A stretch of 64,000 nucleotides of DNA from AWTP1-13 sp050248715 (lineage in GTDB: Bacteria > Pseudomonadota > Alphaproteobacteria > Rhizobiales > Hyphomicrobiaceae). The stretch covers positions 1 to 64,000 of the forward strand of contig JBFWRV010000014.1 of the NCBI GenBank assembly GCA_050248715.1. Direction: 5' to 3'. Shown here one piece after another: positions 43,405-51,844 of the stretch (the first letter of the stretch is position 1; every line of letters begins with the position of its first letter). The notes beneath the pieces are model-generated. The model made no database searches. It had not been told where the DNA came from and saw only the letters and a program-made list of their open reading frames with translations. Both the position numbers and the translations under genes were made by a program.

Positions 43405-43656
43405 ATGAGCAACATCTACGAGGAGACCTGGGCGGTCCTTGAGCTGCATTTCATCACGCGTCCGCATCTGATCGAACGAGCGCAAGCAGAGCTGGCACAG
43501 TGCTGCAACAGCCTGCTGGCCGACGGCTGCGATCCGAATTTGCTGAAGGACCTGGCCTGCCGCGCAATCCAGATCAAATACGGCCCAGCCCCCGCACGCC
43601 GCGATTGGGCTTGTGACCGGGTCGCCGCTACTTCTTGCGGAAAGCATCGATGTTGA
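43405..43656 (+). CDS. Small hypothetical protein, 83 residues
   Basis: MSNIYEETWAVLELHFITRP continues with a helical, GC3-biased coding stretch (LIERAQAELAQCCNSLLADGCDPNLLKDLACRAIQIKYGP). Base use looks coding rather than random. The frame opens at 43375, and the ATG at 43405 is my choice, with a weak ribosome site. Its last 29 bases overlap the end of the convergent sspB gene. I do not recognise a family. Four cysteines in the second half are notable. Confidence 0.5.
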   Translation: MSNIYEETWAVLELHFITRPHLIERAQAELAQCCNSLLADGCDPNLLKDLACRAIQIKYGPAPARRDWACDRVAATSCGKHRC

Positions 43657-44263
43657 CGACTTTCGGGCCGGCTCCCGGACCAGGATCTGCCGACTTAGCC
43701 AGCGGCAGCGGCTTGGCCGGCGGCTTGTCCCCACCCGCCCCGCGCTCGGCGGCCTTCTCTGCCTGTGGGCGCCGCGGCGCGCGGGACTTCTTCCCCGCGC
43801 GCGCAGGCTCGACTTTCGCCGAGTCCATGGGTGCCTCGCGGGGAGCGACACGCTGGCCTGCGCTGCGGGGGGCAGCCACCTGCTGAGGAGCTGCCTCCTC
43901 GGCCTCCGCCTCGTCGAACTGAAGCCCGTACGGCACGCTCGGGTCGAAGAACACCTTGATGGCGGAGAACGGCACGACCAGCCGCTCGGGGATGCTGTCG
44001 AACGTCAGGTTCACTTCGAACCGGTCGTCGCTGACGATGAGGTCCCAGAACCGATGCTGGAGAACGACCGTCATCTCCTCGGGGTATTTCTCCCTCAGGC
44101 GGTCGGAGAGGGAAACGCCGGGAACGTCGGTCTTGAAGGCGATATAGAAATGATGCTCGCCAGGCAGCCCGGTCTCGGCCACCCGCGTCAGGACGGTGCG
44201 CACGATGCCGCGCATGGCATTTTGCGCCAACGTCTCGTAGTCGATTTCCCTGTCCGCCGTCAT
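43628..44263 (-). CDS. sspB: SspB-like ClpXP adaptor (alphaproteobacterial type)
   Basis: The 211-residue protein has a folded N-terminal domain (residues 1-110: IDYETLAQNAMRGIVRTVLTRV, HHFYIAFKTDVPGVSLSDRLREKYPEEMTVVLQHRFWDLIV, FEVNLTFDSIPERLVVPFSAIKVFFDPSVPYGLQF) and a long, Ala/Pro/Lys-rich disordered tail ending VVNIDAFRKK. Alpha-SspB binds the ssrA tag and delivers tagged proteins to ClpX, and the end of the tail is the ClpX-docking part. It starts at the ATG at 44263. The tmRNA gene lies just upstream on the same strand, about 110 bases away. Confidence 0.9.
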   Translation of the reverse strand: MTADREIDYETLAQNAMRGIVRTVLTRVAETGLPGEHHFYIAFKTDVPGVSLSDRLREKYPEEMTVVLQHRFWDLIVSDDRFEVNLTFDSIPERLVVPFSAIKVFFDPSVPYGLQFDEAEAEEAAPQQVAAPRSAGQRVAPREAPMDSAKVEPARAGKKSRAPRRPQAEKAAERGAGGDKPPAKPLPLAKSADPGPGAGPKVVNIDAFRKK

Positions 44264-44369
44264 GCCCGACAAGAGACCACGGGCGGCGCCGTGGTGCAAG
44301 AAAGTGGAGGGCTTCTGTTGCCCGGTGCCCTCCGAAACCGCGCCTGACGTTGCTAGACGCCAGGGCTTC

Positions 44370-44636
44370 AAGTTCAGGCTTTTCGCGCCGCGTTACGCAG
44401 CGAGAGCAGCCTCAGCATAGTTGTCGTTGGCAACTATTCTGAATGACCCGATAACGGCGGTATCATGCCGAGCGAAAGCGCGTCCTTTACACCCTCGTCG
44501 ATCCTAGTTCGCCCCCGCCGCAAGGGTCAGACATCCAGCTCTCGATGCCTGGCCCCTGGGGTGGAGGCGCCGGGTACTGCCCCCGGGTCCGATAGGCTTA
44601 TTCCGACGTCCATTTATCGCCATAGCCGGACGAATC
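44370..44636 (-). ncRNA. ssrA: Transfer-messenger RNA, two-piece (circularly permuted)
   Basis: The tag reading frame on the minus strand (44431-44393) encodes ANDNYAEAALAA then TAA, a classic ssrA tag. The coding piece starts at 44516 with GGGGGCGAACTAGGATCGAC, which matches the tmRNA 5' end. Upstream on the minus strand, the acceptor piece ends near 44563-44560 with GCGCCTCCACC. Its CGCCTCC (44569-44563) pairs with the GGGGGCG start (44516-44510) to form the acceptor stem. An intervening segment of about 42 bases separates the two. The order acceptor-then-coding is the permuted arrangement of alphaproteobacteria. tmRNA rescues stalled ribosomes and tags the product for ClpXP, and the neighbouring sspB encodes the adaptor that reads this tag. 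The outer ends are approximate. Confidence 0.93.
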
Positions 44637-44644
44637 CGGCCCCC

Positions 44645-44669
44645 ATAATATAGGGGAGGCTGGCGTCAA
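44645..44669 (-). promoter_or_regulatory. Promoter for the tmRNA gene
   Basis: On the minus strand TTGACG (44669-44664) is followed by a TATATTATGG stretch. A -10 TATGGG/TTATGG at 15-16 bases spacing is possible, upstream of the acceptor piece. Confidence 0.5.
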
Positions 44670-44740
44670 ATGAAAGCTGTGCCCTGCCCGCCAGCGCTCG
44701 CCCCGACCAAGTCGGCCTGACGAGGAGGCTCAAAAGTTCC

Positions 44741-45502
44741 GTGGAAAATCAAAAACCTGAGCGGTCGAAGCTGCTTCGGGGACCGCCCGCGTACGTTCCC
44801 AGAACACCATGGGGTGGAGTTCCGGCCGCGGCGGCAGCCGTCGTCATCCTGGCGGTGGCGCTGGCGTCCGCGGCGGTTGCACAGCTTCTCGGCATGGTAC
44901 CGGTTTCGCTCGGCGGAGCAAGGCTGGGGCAGGACCCCGACGTGCTCAGGACGCTGGCACTGTGGCAGGTCCTCACCATAGCGCTGACTCTTATGGCCTC
45001 GGGCCTCTTCGGCGGCAAGGCGCTGGAGGTGCTGGCGCTTCACCAGCCTGCGGGGTCCCCCCTGGTCTACCTCGAGGCCATCGGGCTGATGCTCCTCATG
45101 CAGGTTGCCGTCAGCGGCGTGCAATATGTCTTCTTTTCCGACGATATGTATGCCGATCTGCGCCCTCTCGTCGGGATCTTCGGCGATCAATGGCTGCTGG
45201 CGCTGCTGGTCGTCGGCATCGGCGCCCCGCTCTCGGAGGAACTCTTGTTCCGGGGCTTCCTGCTGTCAGCCCTGGCTCGCTCCCAGCTCGGCTTCGCTGG
45301 GGGCACGATCATCACCACGACCTGGTGGACGCTTCTGCATTGGGGCTACTCGGCAGCCGGTATTCTCGAGGTGTTCCTGATCGGCCTGTTCCTCTCGTGG
45401 CTGCTTTGGCGGACGGGGAGCCTGCGCGTACCCATCTTCTGCCATGCGCTGTATAACTCGCTGATCGTCGTGTTTCTCAGGCACGTGCCCCTGCCGCCGT
45501 GA
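44741..45502 (+). CDS. CPBP family intramembrane metalloprotease (CAAX-protease-like)
   Basis: The 253-residue membrane protein has about six to seven helices. The abortive-infection/CPBP motifs are present: motif 1 EE-x3-R in LSEELLFRGFLLSAL, motif 2 with the histidine in TTWWTLLHWGYS, and the final helix IFCHALYNSLIVVFL with its histidine. The start is a GTG at 44741 with GAGGAGG 12 bases upstream. The substrate and role are unknown. Its N-terminal 30 residues are polar and proline-rich (ENQKPERSKLLRGPPAYVPR) and probably cytoplasmic. Confidence 0.88.
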   Translation: MENQKPERSKLLRGPPAYVPRTPWGGVPAAAAAVVILAVALASAAVAQLLGMVPVSLGGARLGQDPDVLRTLALWQVLTIALTLMASGLFGGKALEVLALHQPAGSPLVYLEAIGLMLLMQVAVSGVQYVFFSDDMYADLRPLVGIFGDQWLLALLVVGIGAPLSEELLFRGFLLSALARSQLGFAGGTIITTTWWTLLHWGYSAAGILEVFLIGLFLSWLLWRTGSLRVPIFCHALYNSLIVVFLRHVPLPP

Positions 45503-45568
45503 GGTAGGGCCGTGCGTTGCACAATTTGTCCTGCTGAAGCGCCTGCGGAATCGCAGTAGCTTGGATAA

Positions 45569-46363
45569 ATGGAGCAATATCTCGACCTCATGCGCCGAGT
45601 GCGCAAAGAAGGCGTGCGCAAGACGGATCGCACGGGCACGGGCACACTTAGCGTGTTCGGGCATCAGATGCGCTTCGACCTAGCGAACGGCTTTCCTCTT
45701 GTCACCACCAAGAAGCTTCATCTGAAGTCCATCATCCATGAGCTCCTCTGGTTCCTCTCTGGCAGGACAAACATTGAGGACCTCACGAAGGAGGGGGTAC
45801 ACATCTGGGATGAGTGGGCTGATGAAGAGGGCAATCTAGGACCGGTCTACGGCGAGCAATGGCGGTGCTGGCGAAAACCAGATGGCGGAACAGTCAATCA
45901 AATTGCGGACGCGGTCCAGTTGTTGAAGTCAAATCCGGACAGTCGTCGGATTATTGTTTCCGCCTGGAACCCGGCGGATATTCCCAGAATGAGATTGGCA
46001 CCCTGCCATTGCCTCTTCCAATTCTACGTCGCGGAAGGACGTCTCTCTTGCCAGCTCTACCAGCGTTCGGCTGACGTGTTCCTAGGTGTGCCGTTCAACA
46101 TCGCAAGCTACGCGTTGTTGACAATGATGATGGCACAGGTGACTGGCCTTAAGGTCGGAGAGTTCGTCCACACGTTTGGGGACGCGCATCTCTATCTGAA
46201 TCACCTTGAGAAGGCCGACCAGCAATTGGCCCGCTCCCCCAGACCGCTACCAACAATGCACATCAATTCTGAGGTCAAATCGATCTTTCACTTCATGTAT
46301 GAGGATTTTGGACTCACCGGCTACGACCCGCACCCGCACATCAAGGCCGAGGTGGCGGTGTGA
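45569..46363 (+). CDS. thyA: Thymidylate synthase ThyA
   Basis: The 264-residue enzyme converts dUMP to dTMP with methylene-tetrahydrofolate. The catalytic cysteine is C146 in RLAPCHCLFQFYV, the same number as in E. coli ThyA, with RSADVFLGVPFNIASYALL and HLYLNH downstream and the usual GPVYGEQWR. Unlike its neighbours, the gene is only about 50% GC by hand counts of several 60-base lines (48-53%), whereas the next gene, folA, reaches about 72%. It overlaps folA by four bases, so the pair is coupled. Confidence 0.97.
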   Translation: MEQYLDLMRRVRKEGVRKTDRTGTGTLSVFGHQMRFDLANGFPLVTTKKLHLKSIIHELLWFLSGRTNIEDLTKEGVHIWDEWADEEGNLGPVYGEQWRCWRKPDGGTVNQIADAVQLLKSNPDSRRIIVSAWNPADIPRMRLAPCHCLFQFYVAEGRLSCQLYQRSADVFLGVPFNIASYALLTMMMAQVTGLKVGEFVHTFGDAHLYLNHLEKADQQLARSPRPLPTMHINSEVKSIFHFMYEDFGLTGYDPHPHIKAEVAV

Positions 46364-46881
46364 GCGGCAAGCCGGCCCGCATCGCCCTCGTCGTCGCGGT
46401 GGGGGAGAACGGGGTCATCGGCCGCGACGGCCAGTTGCCCTGGCGGCTGCCGTCCGATCTCCGGCGCTTCCGCACGCTGACGCTCGGCAAGCCGGTCATC
46501 ATGGGCCGGAAGACCTACGCATCGATCGGCAAGCCGCTCGATGGCCGCGACAACATCGTGCTCACGCGCCAGCGAGGATTTCGGGCAGCGGGCGCGCACG
46601 TCGCATCGTCACTGGAGGAGGCGGTCGCGCTCGGTCGCAAGCTGGCGGCGGAGCGGGATGCCGAGGAGATCGCCATCATTGGCGGGGAGGAGATATTCCG
46701 TGCCGCCCTGGCTTTGGCCGACCGGATCTACCTCACGCGTGTCAGTGCCGCCCCGCTCGGGGATACCCGCTTTGAGGAGCCGGACCCGAAGGCGTGGCGG
46801 CAGACGGCAAGCGAGCCCATGCCGCAGGGTCCCAGAGACGAATTCTCGGCGGAATTCATTGTCTTGGACCGGCAGGATTGA
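46360..46881 (+). CDS. folA: Dihydrofolate reductase
   Basis: The 173-residue enzyme regenerates tetrahydrofolate consumed by ThyA. ALVVAVGENGVIGRDGQLPWRLPSDLRRFRTLTLGKPVIMGRKTYASIG contains the substrate loop and NADPH sites. VASSLEEAVAL and IAIIGGEEIFRAALALADRIYLTRV follow. It starts with GTG overlapping the thyA stop (GTGA). Composition returns to the high-GC host pattern immediately. The C-terminal stretch DEFSAEFIVLDR is typical. Confidence 0.95.
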   Translation: MSGKPARIALVVAVGENGVIGRDGQLPWRLPSDLRRFRTLTLGKPVIMGRKTYASIGKPLDGRDNIVLTRQRGFRAAGAHVASSLEEAVALGRKLAAERDAEEIAIIGGEEIFRAALALADRIYLTRVSAAPLGDTRFEEPDPKAWRQTASEPMPQGPRDEFSAEFIVLDRQD

Positions 46882-47103
46882 CGCAGCCGCTCCTGGCGCT
46901 GGCGGCCGCCCCACCCCATATTAGCCACCTGCGCACGTTCATTTGCGCGCACCACGAGGACGCCCTATAAGCAACACAGGTGGCGGATTTCCTAGCAGTA
47001 GCGAGGTTGCAGCCCATTTTGGCCCGGTCGATTGCCGGGGCAAAGTGCTCAACGCGCAACCAGCATGAAGCAACCAGCGCGACGATGCCGAAAGGTTCAC
47101 TGA

Positions 47104-48201
47104 ATGCCGTGGAGTAATCAAGGCGGAGGCGGCCGCAGAGGCGGCGGCGGTCCGTGGGGGCAGGGGCCATCCGGTGGGTCGCATCACCAGCCCGATCTCG
47201 AGGAGCTGCTCAAGCGGAGCCAGGACAAGCTCAAGCAGGTCATGCCGGGTGGAACCGGCCTTCCCGGCTCCTTCGTCTTTCTGGTCGCCGTGGTGCTGGC
47301 GGCGGTGGTTGCCTTCTACGCTTTCACCTTCAAGGTCGGCGCCGATGAGCTCGGTGTCGTCATGCGATTCGGCAAGCCGATCCGCAACGAGCCGCCGGGC
47401 CTGCACTTCCGCCTGCCTTACCCGATCGAGGAGGTGCGCCTGCCGAAGGTGACCCAGCAGAACATCATCGAGGTCGGCATGCGCACGGGCCAGGGCCGCG
47501 GCTTCACCGGCGTGCGCGATGTGCCCGAGGAGAGCCTGATGCTGACGGGCGACGAGAACATCGTCGACGTGGACTTCGTCGTCTTCTGGCGCATCAAGGA
47601 CGCGCAGGCCTTCCTTTTCAACATCCAGAACCCCCAGGTCACCGTGAAGGAGGTGGCCGAGAGCGCGATGCGCGAGGTCGTGGGCCAGAACAAGATCCAG
47701 CCGATCCTGACCGAGGCTCGGCAAAAGACCGAGCAGGCCGTGCAGGCGCTGATGCAGTCGACGCTGGATCACTATGGCGCGGGCATCCGCGTCGACCAGG
47801 TGCAGCTGCAGAAGGTGGATCCGCCGACCCAGGTGATCGACGCGTTCCGCGATGTGCAGGCCGCCCGCGCCGACCAGGAGCGCCTGCAGAACGAGGCGTA
47901 TGCCTATGCCCGACGCGTGGTGCCGGAGGCGCGCGGCGAGGCCGAGCGCATCCTGCAGGCTGCACGTGCCTACAAGGAGGGGACGGTGGCGGAGGCCACG
48001 GGACAGACGGCTCGCTTCCTCAAAGTCTACGACGAATACAAGAAGGCTCCCGACGTGACGCGCAAGCGCATCTATCTGGAGACGATGGAGCGCGTGCTCG
48101 GCGGCACCGACAAGATCATTCTCGACAGCAAGAGCGGCCAGGGCGTCGTGCCCTTCCTGCCGCTCGACCAGCTGCAAAAGAAAAAGGAAGGGGCGAACTG
48201 A
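47104..48201 (+). CDS. hflK: FtsH protease activity modulator HflK
   Basis: The 365-residue SPFH protein has a Gly/Arg/Pro-rich N-terminus (SNQGGGGRRGGGGPWGQGPSG), then one membrane helix (about residues 57-78, SFVFLVAVVLAAVVAFYAFTFKV). The SPFH/band 7 domain follows (ADELGVVMRFGKPIRNEPPGLHFRLPYPIEEVRLPKV) and a helical coiled-coil ending near KSGQGVVPFLPLDQL. HflK and HflC form the periplasm-facing cage around FtsH and restrain its proteolysis. The stop overlaps the hflC start by one base. Confidence 0.95.
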   Translation: MPWSNQGGGGRRGGGGPWGQGPSGGSHHQPDLEELLKRSQDKLKQVMPGGTGLPGSFVFLVAVVLAAVVAFYAFTFKVGADELGVVMRFGKPIRNEPPGLHFRLPYPIEEVRLPKVTQQNIIEVGMRTGQGRGFTGVRDVPEESLMLTGDENIVDVDFVVFWRIKDAQAFLFNIQNPQVTVKEVAESAMREVVGQNKIQPILTEARQKTEQAVQALMQSTLDHYGAGIRVDQVQLQKVDPPTQVIDAFRDVQAARADQERLQNEAYAYARRVVPEARGEAERILQAARAYKEGTVAEATGQTARFLKVYDEYKKAPDVTRKRIYLETMERVLGGTDKIILDSKSGQGVVPFLPLDQLQKKKEGAN

Positions 48202-49106
48202 TGCTTAGAGCGCTCCTCGCGGCCCTCGTGGTCATTGCCGGCGCCGTCGGCGCCGCCGCCTATTTCGCGCTGTTCATCGTGCACGTGAACGAGCAGGCAA
48301 TCGTGCTCGAGTTCGGCAAGCCCGTGCGCATCATCAACGAGCCGGGCCTGTTCTGGAAGATTCCCGTGGTGCAGACGGTCGACTATTTCGACAAGCGCAT
48401 CCTCGATCTCGACACGGCGCAGCAGGAGGTGACGGCCTCTGATCAGAAGCGCCTCGTGGTCGATGCCTTCGCCCGCTATCGCATCATCGACCCGCTGCTG
48501 TTCTACCAAACCGTGCGCGACGAGCGCAGCGTACGCTCCAGGCTCGGGCCGATCGTGGAATCTTCGATCCGCCGGGTGCTTGGTGGGGCCACCTTCGAGG
48601 ACGTGGTGCGGGACAAGCGCGAGGTGCTGATGAAGCACATCGCCCAGCAGGTCAACGAGGAAGGCAAGGAGTTCGGCCTCGAGGTGGTGGACGTCCGTAT
48701 CAAACGTGCGGACCTGCCCGAGCAGAACTCCAAGAACATCTTCGACCGCATGCGCGCGGAGCGCCAGCGCGAGGCCGCCGAGTTCCGCGCCGAGGGCGCG
48801 GCGCAGGGCAATCGCATTCGCGCCGATGCCGACCGCCAGGTGACGATCATCAAGGCCGATGCGTCGCGCGAGGGCGAGCGCACGCGCGGCGAAGGCGATG
48901 CCGAACGCAACCGCATCTTCGCCGACGCCTACGGCGGAGAGCGGGCCGACTTCTTCGCCTTCTATCGCTCGATGCAGGCCTACGAGCAGGGCATGCGGCC
49001 CGGCGATACGCGCATGTTGCTGGCGCCCGACAGCGAGTTCTTCAGGTACTTCGCCAACCCGTTGGGCGGCGATCCGGCTCCGTCCGGCGGTCAAGCGAAA
49101 CGATGA
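48201..49106 (+). CDS. hflC: FtsH protease modulator HflC
   Basis: The 301-residue partner of HflK has an N-terminal membrane helix (ALLAALVVIAGAVGAAAYFALFIV) and the SPFH domain (VNEQAIVLEFGKPVRIINEPGLFWKIPVVQTVDYFDKRILDLD). The long helical region includes LPEQNSKNIFDRMRAERQREAAEFRAEG and MLLAPDSEFFRYF near the end. It overlaps the next small gene by four bases. The three genes and degP form the usual hflK-hflC-DUF2065-degP series. Confidence 0.95.
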   Translation: MLRALLAALVVIAGAVGAAAYFALFIVHVNEQAIVLEFGKPVRIINEPGLFWKIPVVQTVDYFDKRILDLDTAQQEVTASDQKRLVVDAFARYRIIDPLLFYQTVRDERSVRSRLGPIVESSIRRVLGGATFEDVVRDKREVLMKHIAQQVNEEGKEFGLEVVDVRIKRADLPEQNSKNIFDRMRAERQREAAEFRAEGAAQGNRIRADADRQVTIIKADASREGERTRGEGDAERNRIFADAYGGERADFFAFYRSMQAYEQGMRPGDTRMLLAPDSEFFRYFANPLGGDPAPSGGQAKR

Positions 49107-49288
49107 ACGACCTGATCGTTGCCTTCGGATTGGTGATGGTCTTCGAGGGCCTGCTCTGGGCCGCTGCACCCCAGCTCGGTCTCAAGCTCCTGGCCGCGGC
49201 CGCTCAGATGCCGGAGAATACATTGCGGACGGCCGGTGCCGTGGCGATGGCGGCGGGGTTCGTGATCGTATGGCTCACGCGTGGTTGA
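49103..49288 (+). CDS. DUF2065 family small membrane protein
   Basis: The 61-residue protein has two hydrophobic helices: DLIVAFGLVMVFEGLLWAAAP near the start and TLRTAGAVAMAAGFVIVWLTRG at the end. DUF2065 genes nearly always sit next to hflC, as here (4-base overlap). The function is not known, but FtsH/HflKC context suggests membrane quality control. A TTGACA hexamer lies at 49300, after its stop, and could help drive degP. Confidence 0.85.
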   Translation: MNDLIVAFGLVMVFEGLLWAAAPQLGLKLLAAAAQMPENTLRTAGAVAMAAGFVIVWLTRG

Positions 49289-49364
49289 TGCGGCGCCGTT
49301 TGACAACACTGGCATCATAGTCACTAGAATCTCGAGTGCAGCGAGCGCTTAGGAGACCCTGGCC

Positions 49365-50945
49365 ATGAGCCGCCCCGTGCAGTGCATGAAGTCCCTGAGG
49401 AATCTCTCCCGGGGGAGCGGCGAGGCGCGCTTGACCAGGCTTGCATGGTGGGCAAGCCTCGCGGCAGGGGCGGTCCTTCTCACGCTTGCGCCGGCCGTGT
49501 CGCAGACGGTGCGGGGTCCGACCAGTGTTGCCCCGGTCGCCGAGAAGCTGATCGACGCCGTGGTGAACATCTCCACAAGCCAGAACGTCAAGGGGCCCGA
49601 GGGCGTGCCGCTTCCGCGTGTGCCCAAGGGGGCTCCCTTCGAGGAATTCTTCGAGGACTTCTTCAACCGCAAGGGCAAGCGGGGCCCGTCGGACCGCAAG
49701 GTGTCCTCGCTCGGCTCCGGCTTCGTGGTCGACGGCAAGGAGGGCATCGTCGTCACCAACAATCACGTGATCGAGGGGGCCGACGAGATCATCGTGAACT
49801 TTTCCGACGGCTCCAAGCTGAAGGTCGACAAGGTGCTCGGCAAGGACACCAAGACCGACCTTGCCGTGCTCAAGGTGACGCCGAAGCGTACGCTCGCCTC
49901 CGTGCAGTTCGGTTCCTCCAACAGGCTGCGCGTCGGCGACTGGGTGATGGCCATCGGCAACCCGTTCGGCCTCGGAGGTTCGGTGACGGTCGGGATCATC
50001 TCGGCCAAGCAGCGCGACATCAATTCCGGGCCCTACGACGACTACCTGCAGACCGATGCCGCCATCAACAAGGGTAACTCCGGCGGACCGCTGTTCAACA
50101 TGGACGGCGAGGTCATCGGCGTGAACACGGCCATCATCTCGCCCACCGGCGGCTCGATCGGCATCGGCTTTGCCGTTCCATCCGATACCGCGGTGGTCGT
50201 CGTGGATCAGCTGCGCCAGTTCGGCGAGACGCGGCGCGGCTGGCTCGGCGTGAAGATCCAGACCATCACCGAGGACATGGTGGAGGCCTATGGCCTGAAG
50301 GAGAACACCGGTGCGCTGGTCGGAGGCGTTACGGCCGACAGCCCCGCCGCCAAGGCCGGCATCCAGGACGGCGACATCATCCTGAAGTTCGACGGCAAGG
50401 ACGTAACGTCGATGCGCGGCCTGCCGCGGCTCGTTGCCCAGACACCGATCGGGAAGGATGTGGAGGTCGAGCTTCTGCGCAAGGGGCAGCGCACGACACT
50501 GACGGTGGCCATCGGCCGCCTGTTGGAGGAGGGCGAATCCGCCAAGGCGACAAAAGAAGTGCCCAGGAACAGGAACAGGGGCAAAGGCAAGGAGCGCGAC
50601 AAGAACGACAAGGGGGACAAGGACGGCGGGAAATCGACGCCCTCGCGCTCGTCTCTGATCGGCCTGGGGCTAGCCCCCCTCAACGATGAGTTGCGCACCC
50701 AGCACAACATCGGCAAGGACGTCAAAGGCGTGATTGTGCTTGAGGTGGACCCCGCAAGCCCGGCAGCCGAGAAGGGCATCAAGATCGGTGACGTGATCGT
50801 GGAGGTAGCGCAGGACGCCGTGACGACGCTGGACGATGTGGTCAAGGGCGTGGACAAGGTGAAGAATGCCGGGCGCAAGGCGGTGCTCCTGCGAGTGGAG
50901 GACGGCAAGGGCGGCCTGCGGTTCGTCGCCGTGCCCGTGCAGTGA
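49365..50945 (+). CDS. degP: Do-family periplasmic serine protease (DegP-like)
   Basis: The 526-residue protein has a membrane-targeting signal (LTRLAWWASLAAGAVLLTLAPAVSQ), then the chymotrypsin-fold domain with the catalytic triad H134 (TNNHVIEG), D165 (KTDLAVLKV) and S239 (GNSGGPL). PDZ1 begins at RRGWLGVKIQTIT and PDZ2 at IGLGLAPLNDEL. Between the PDZ domains is a charged low-complexity linker of about 30 residues (KEVPRNRNRGKGKERDKNDKGDKDGG), longer than in most homologues. AGGAGA precedes the ATG. It degrades or chaperones misfolded envelope proteins. Confidence 0.95.
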   Translation: MSRPVQCMKSLRNLSRGSGEARLTRLAWWASLAAGAVLLTLAPAVSQTVRGPTSVAPVAEKLIDAVVNISTSQNVKGPEGVPLPRVPKGAPFEEFFEDFFNRKGKRGPSDRKVSSLGSGFVVDGKEGIVVTNNHVIEGADEIIVNFSDGSKLKVDKVLGKDTKTDLAVLKVTPKRTLASVQFGSSNRLRVGDWVMAIGNPFGLGGSVTVGIISAKQRDINSGPYDDYLQTDAAINKGNSGGPLFNMDGEVIGVNTAIISPTGGSIGIGFAVPSDTAVVVVDQLRQFGETRRGWLGVKIQTITEDMVEAYGLKENTGALVGGVTADSPAAKAGIQDGDIILKFDGKDVTSMRGLPRLVAQTPIGKDVEVELLRKGQRTTLTVAIGRLLEEGESAKATKEVPRNRNRGKGKERDKNDKGDKDGGKSTPSRSSLIGLGLAPLNDELRTQHNIGKDVKGVIVLEVDPASPAAEKGIKIGDVIVEVAQDAVTTLDDVVKGVDKVKNAGRKAVLLRVEDGKGGLRFVAVPVQ

Positions 50946-51096
50946 GCGCCGGTGCGCAGGGACACATCGCCATGAACGGCGGTGTCGCGAGGGTTGGACA
51001 ATAGAGCGGGGCCCGCGCTGCGGCGCGGGGTTGGTTGCGCCATGAAGCCGAGACGTCGCAGGGCCGGGCCTTGCGCAGCATGCATCGGGAGGTAAT

Positions 51097-51810
51097 GTGC
51101 CCGAGCGTCATAGCCTTTTCGATACCATCACGGATACCATCGCGCCCGTCCACAAGGACGGCTACAAGTTCGTGGCCATAGGCGCGGGCATCTCCCTCCT
51201 GCTGTTCCTTTTGTGGCCTCCTCTGGCTTGGCTTGCCGTGCTGGTGACCGCGTGGATCGTCTACTTCTTCCGCGATCCCGTCCGCGTGACGCCTCTGCGC
51301 GAAGGCCTCGTGGTCTCGCCGGCAGACGGGCGTGTGTGCGCCATCGAATTGGTGCGTCCGCCGCCTGAGCTCGGGCTCGGCGACGCGCAGCGGCTCAGGG
51401 TGTCCATCTTCCTGTCCGTCTTCGATGTCCACATCAACCGCTCGCCCGTGGCGGGACGCATCATGCGCTCGATCTACGTTCCCGGCAGTTTCCTGAATGC
51501 CGCCTCCGACAAGGCCAGTGAGGAGAACGAGCGGCGCAGCATCGTCATCGATACGGGCCAGGACGGCGAGATCGCCATCGTGCAGATCGCCGGCCTGATT
51601 GCCCGGCGCATCGTCACGTTCGTGGAGGAGGGGGTCAGCGTCGGCGTGGGCGAGCGCGTGGGTCTCATCCGCTTCGGATCGCGCGTCGACCTGTTCCTGC
51701 CGCCTGGACGCGGCACGCTCGTCGCCGTCGGTCAGCGTGCCGTGGGCGGCGAGACCGTCATGGCCGACTTGCGGTCGGCCGAGCAGGAGCGCGAGGCCCG
51801 CGCCCAGTAG
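51097..51810 (+). CDS. psd: Phosphatidylserine decarboxylase proenzyme
   Basis: This 237-residue, short-form (PSD-A) enzyme makes phosphatidylethanolamine from phosphatidylserine. A membrane segment (FVAIGAGISLLLFLLWPPLAWLAVLVTAWIVYFFRDP) precedes the catalytic part. VVSPADGRV, FLSVFDVHINRSPVAG and the self-cleavage site in GLIRFGSRVDLFLP (Gly-Ser, producing the pyruvoyl group) are visible. It starts with GTG at 51097, with GGGAGG upstream. It is followed by pssA, the enzyme that makes its substrate. Confidence 0.95.
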   Translation: MPERHSLFDTITDTIAPVHKDGYKFVAIGAGISLLLFLLWPPLAWLAVLVTAWIVYFFRDPVRVTPLREGLVVSPADGRVCAIELVRPPPELGLGDAQRLRVSIFLSVFDVHINRSPVAGRIMRSIYVPGSFLNAASDKASEENERRSIVIDTGQDGEIAIVQIAGLIARRIVTFVEEGVSVGVGERVGLIRFGSRVDLFLPPGRGTLVAVGQRAVGGETVMADLRSAEQEREARAQ

Positions 51811-51844
51811 GGGACCGAGCAAGGATCGAGGTCAGAGGTTTGCC

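Noticed and set aside
47065..47103. Twelve-codon basic uORF (MKQPARRCRKVH) ending exactly before hflK
   Set aside because: It has no ribosome site and nothing to indicate translation; the adjacency of stop and start may be chance.
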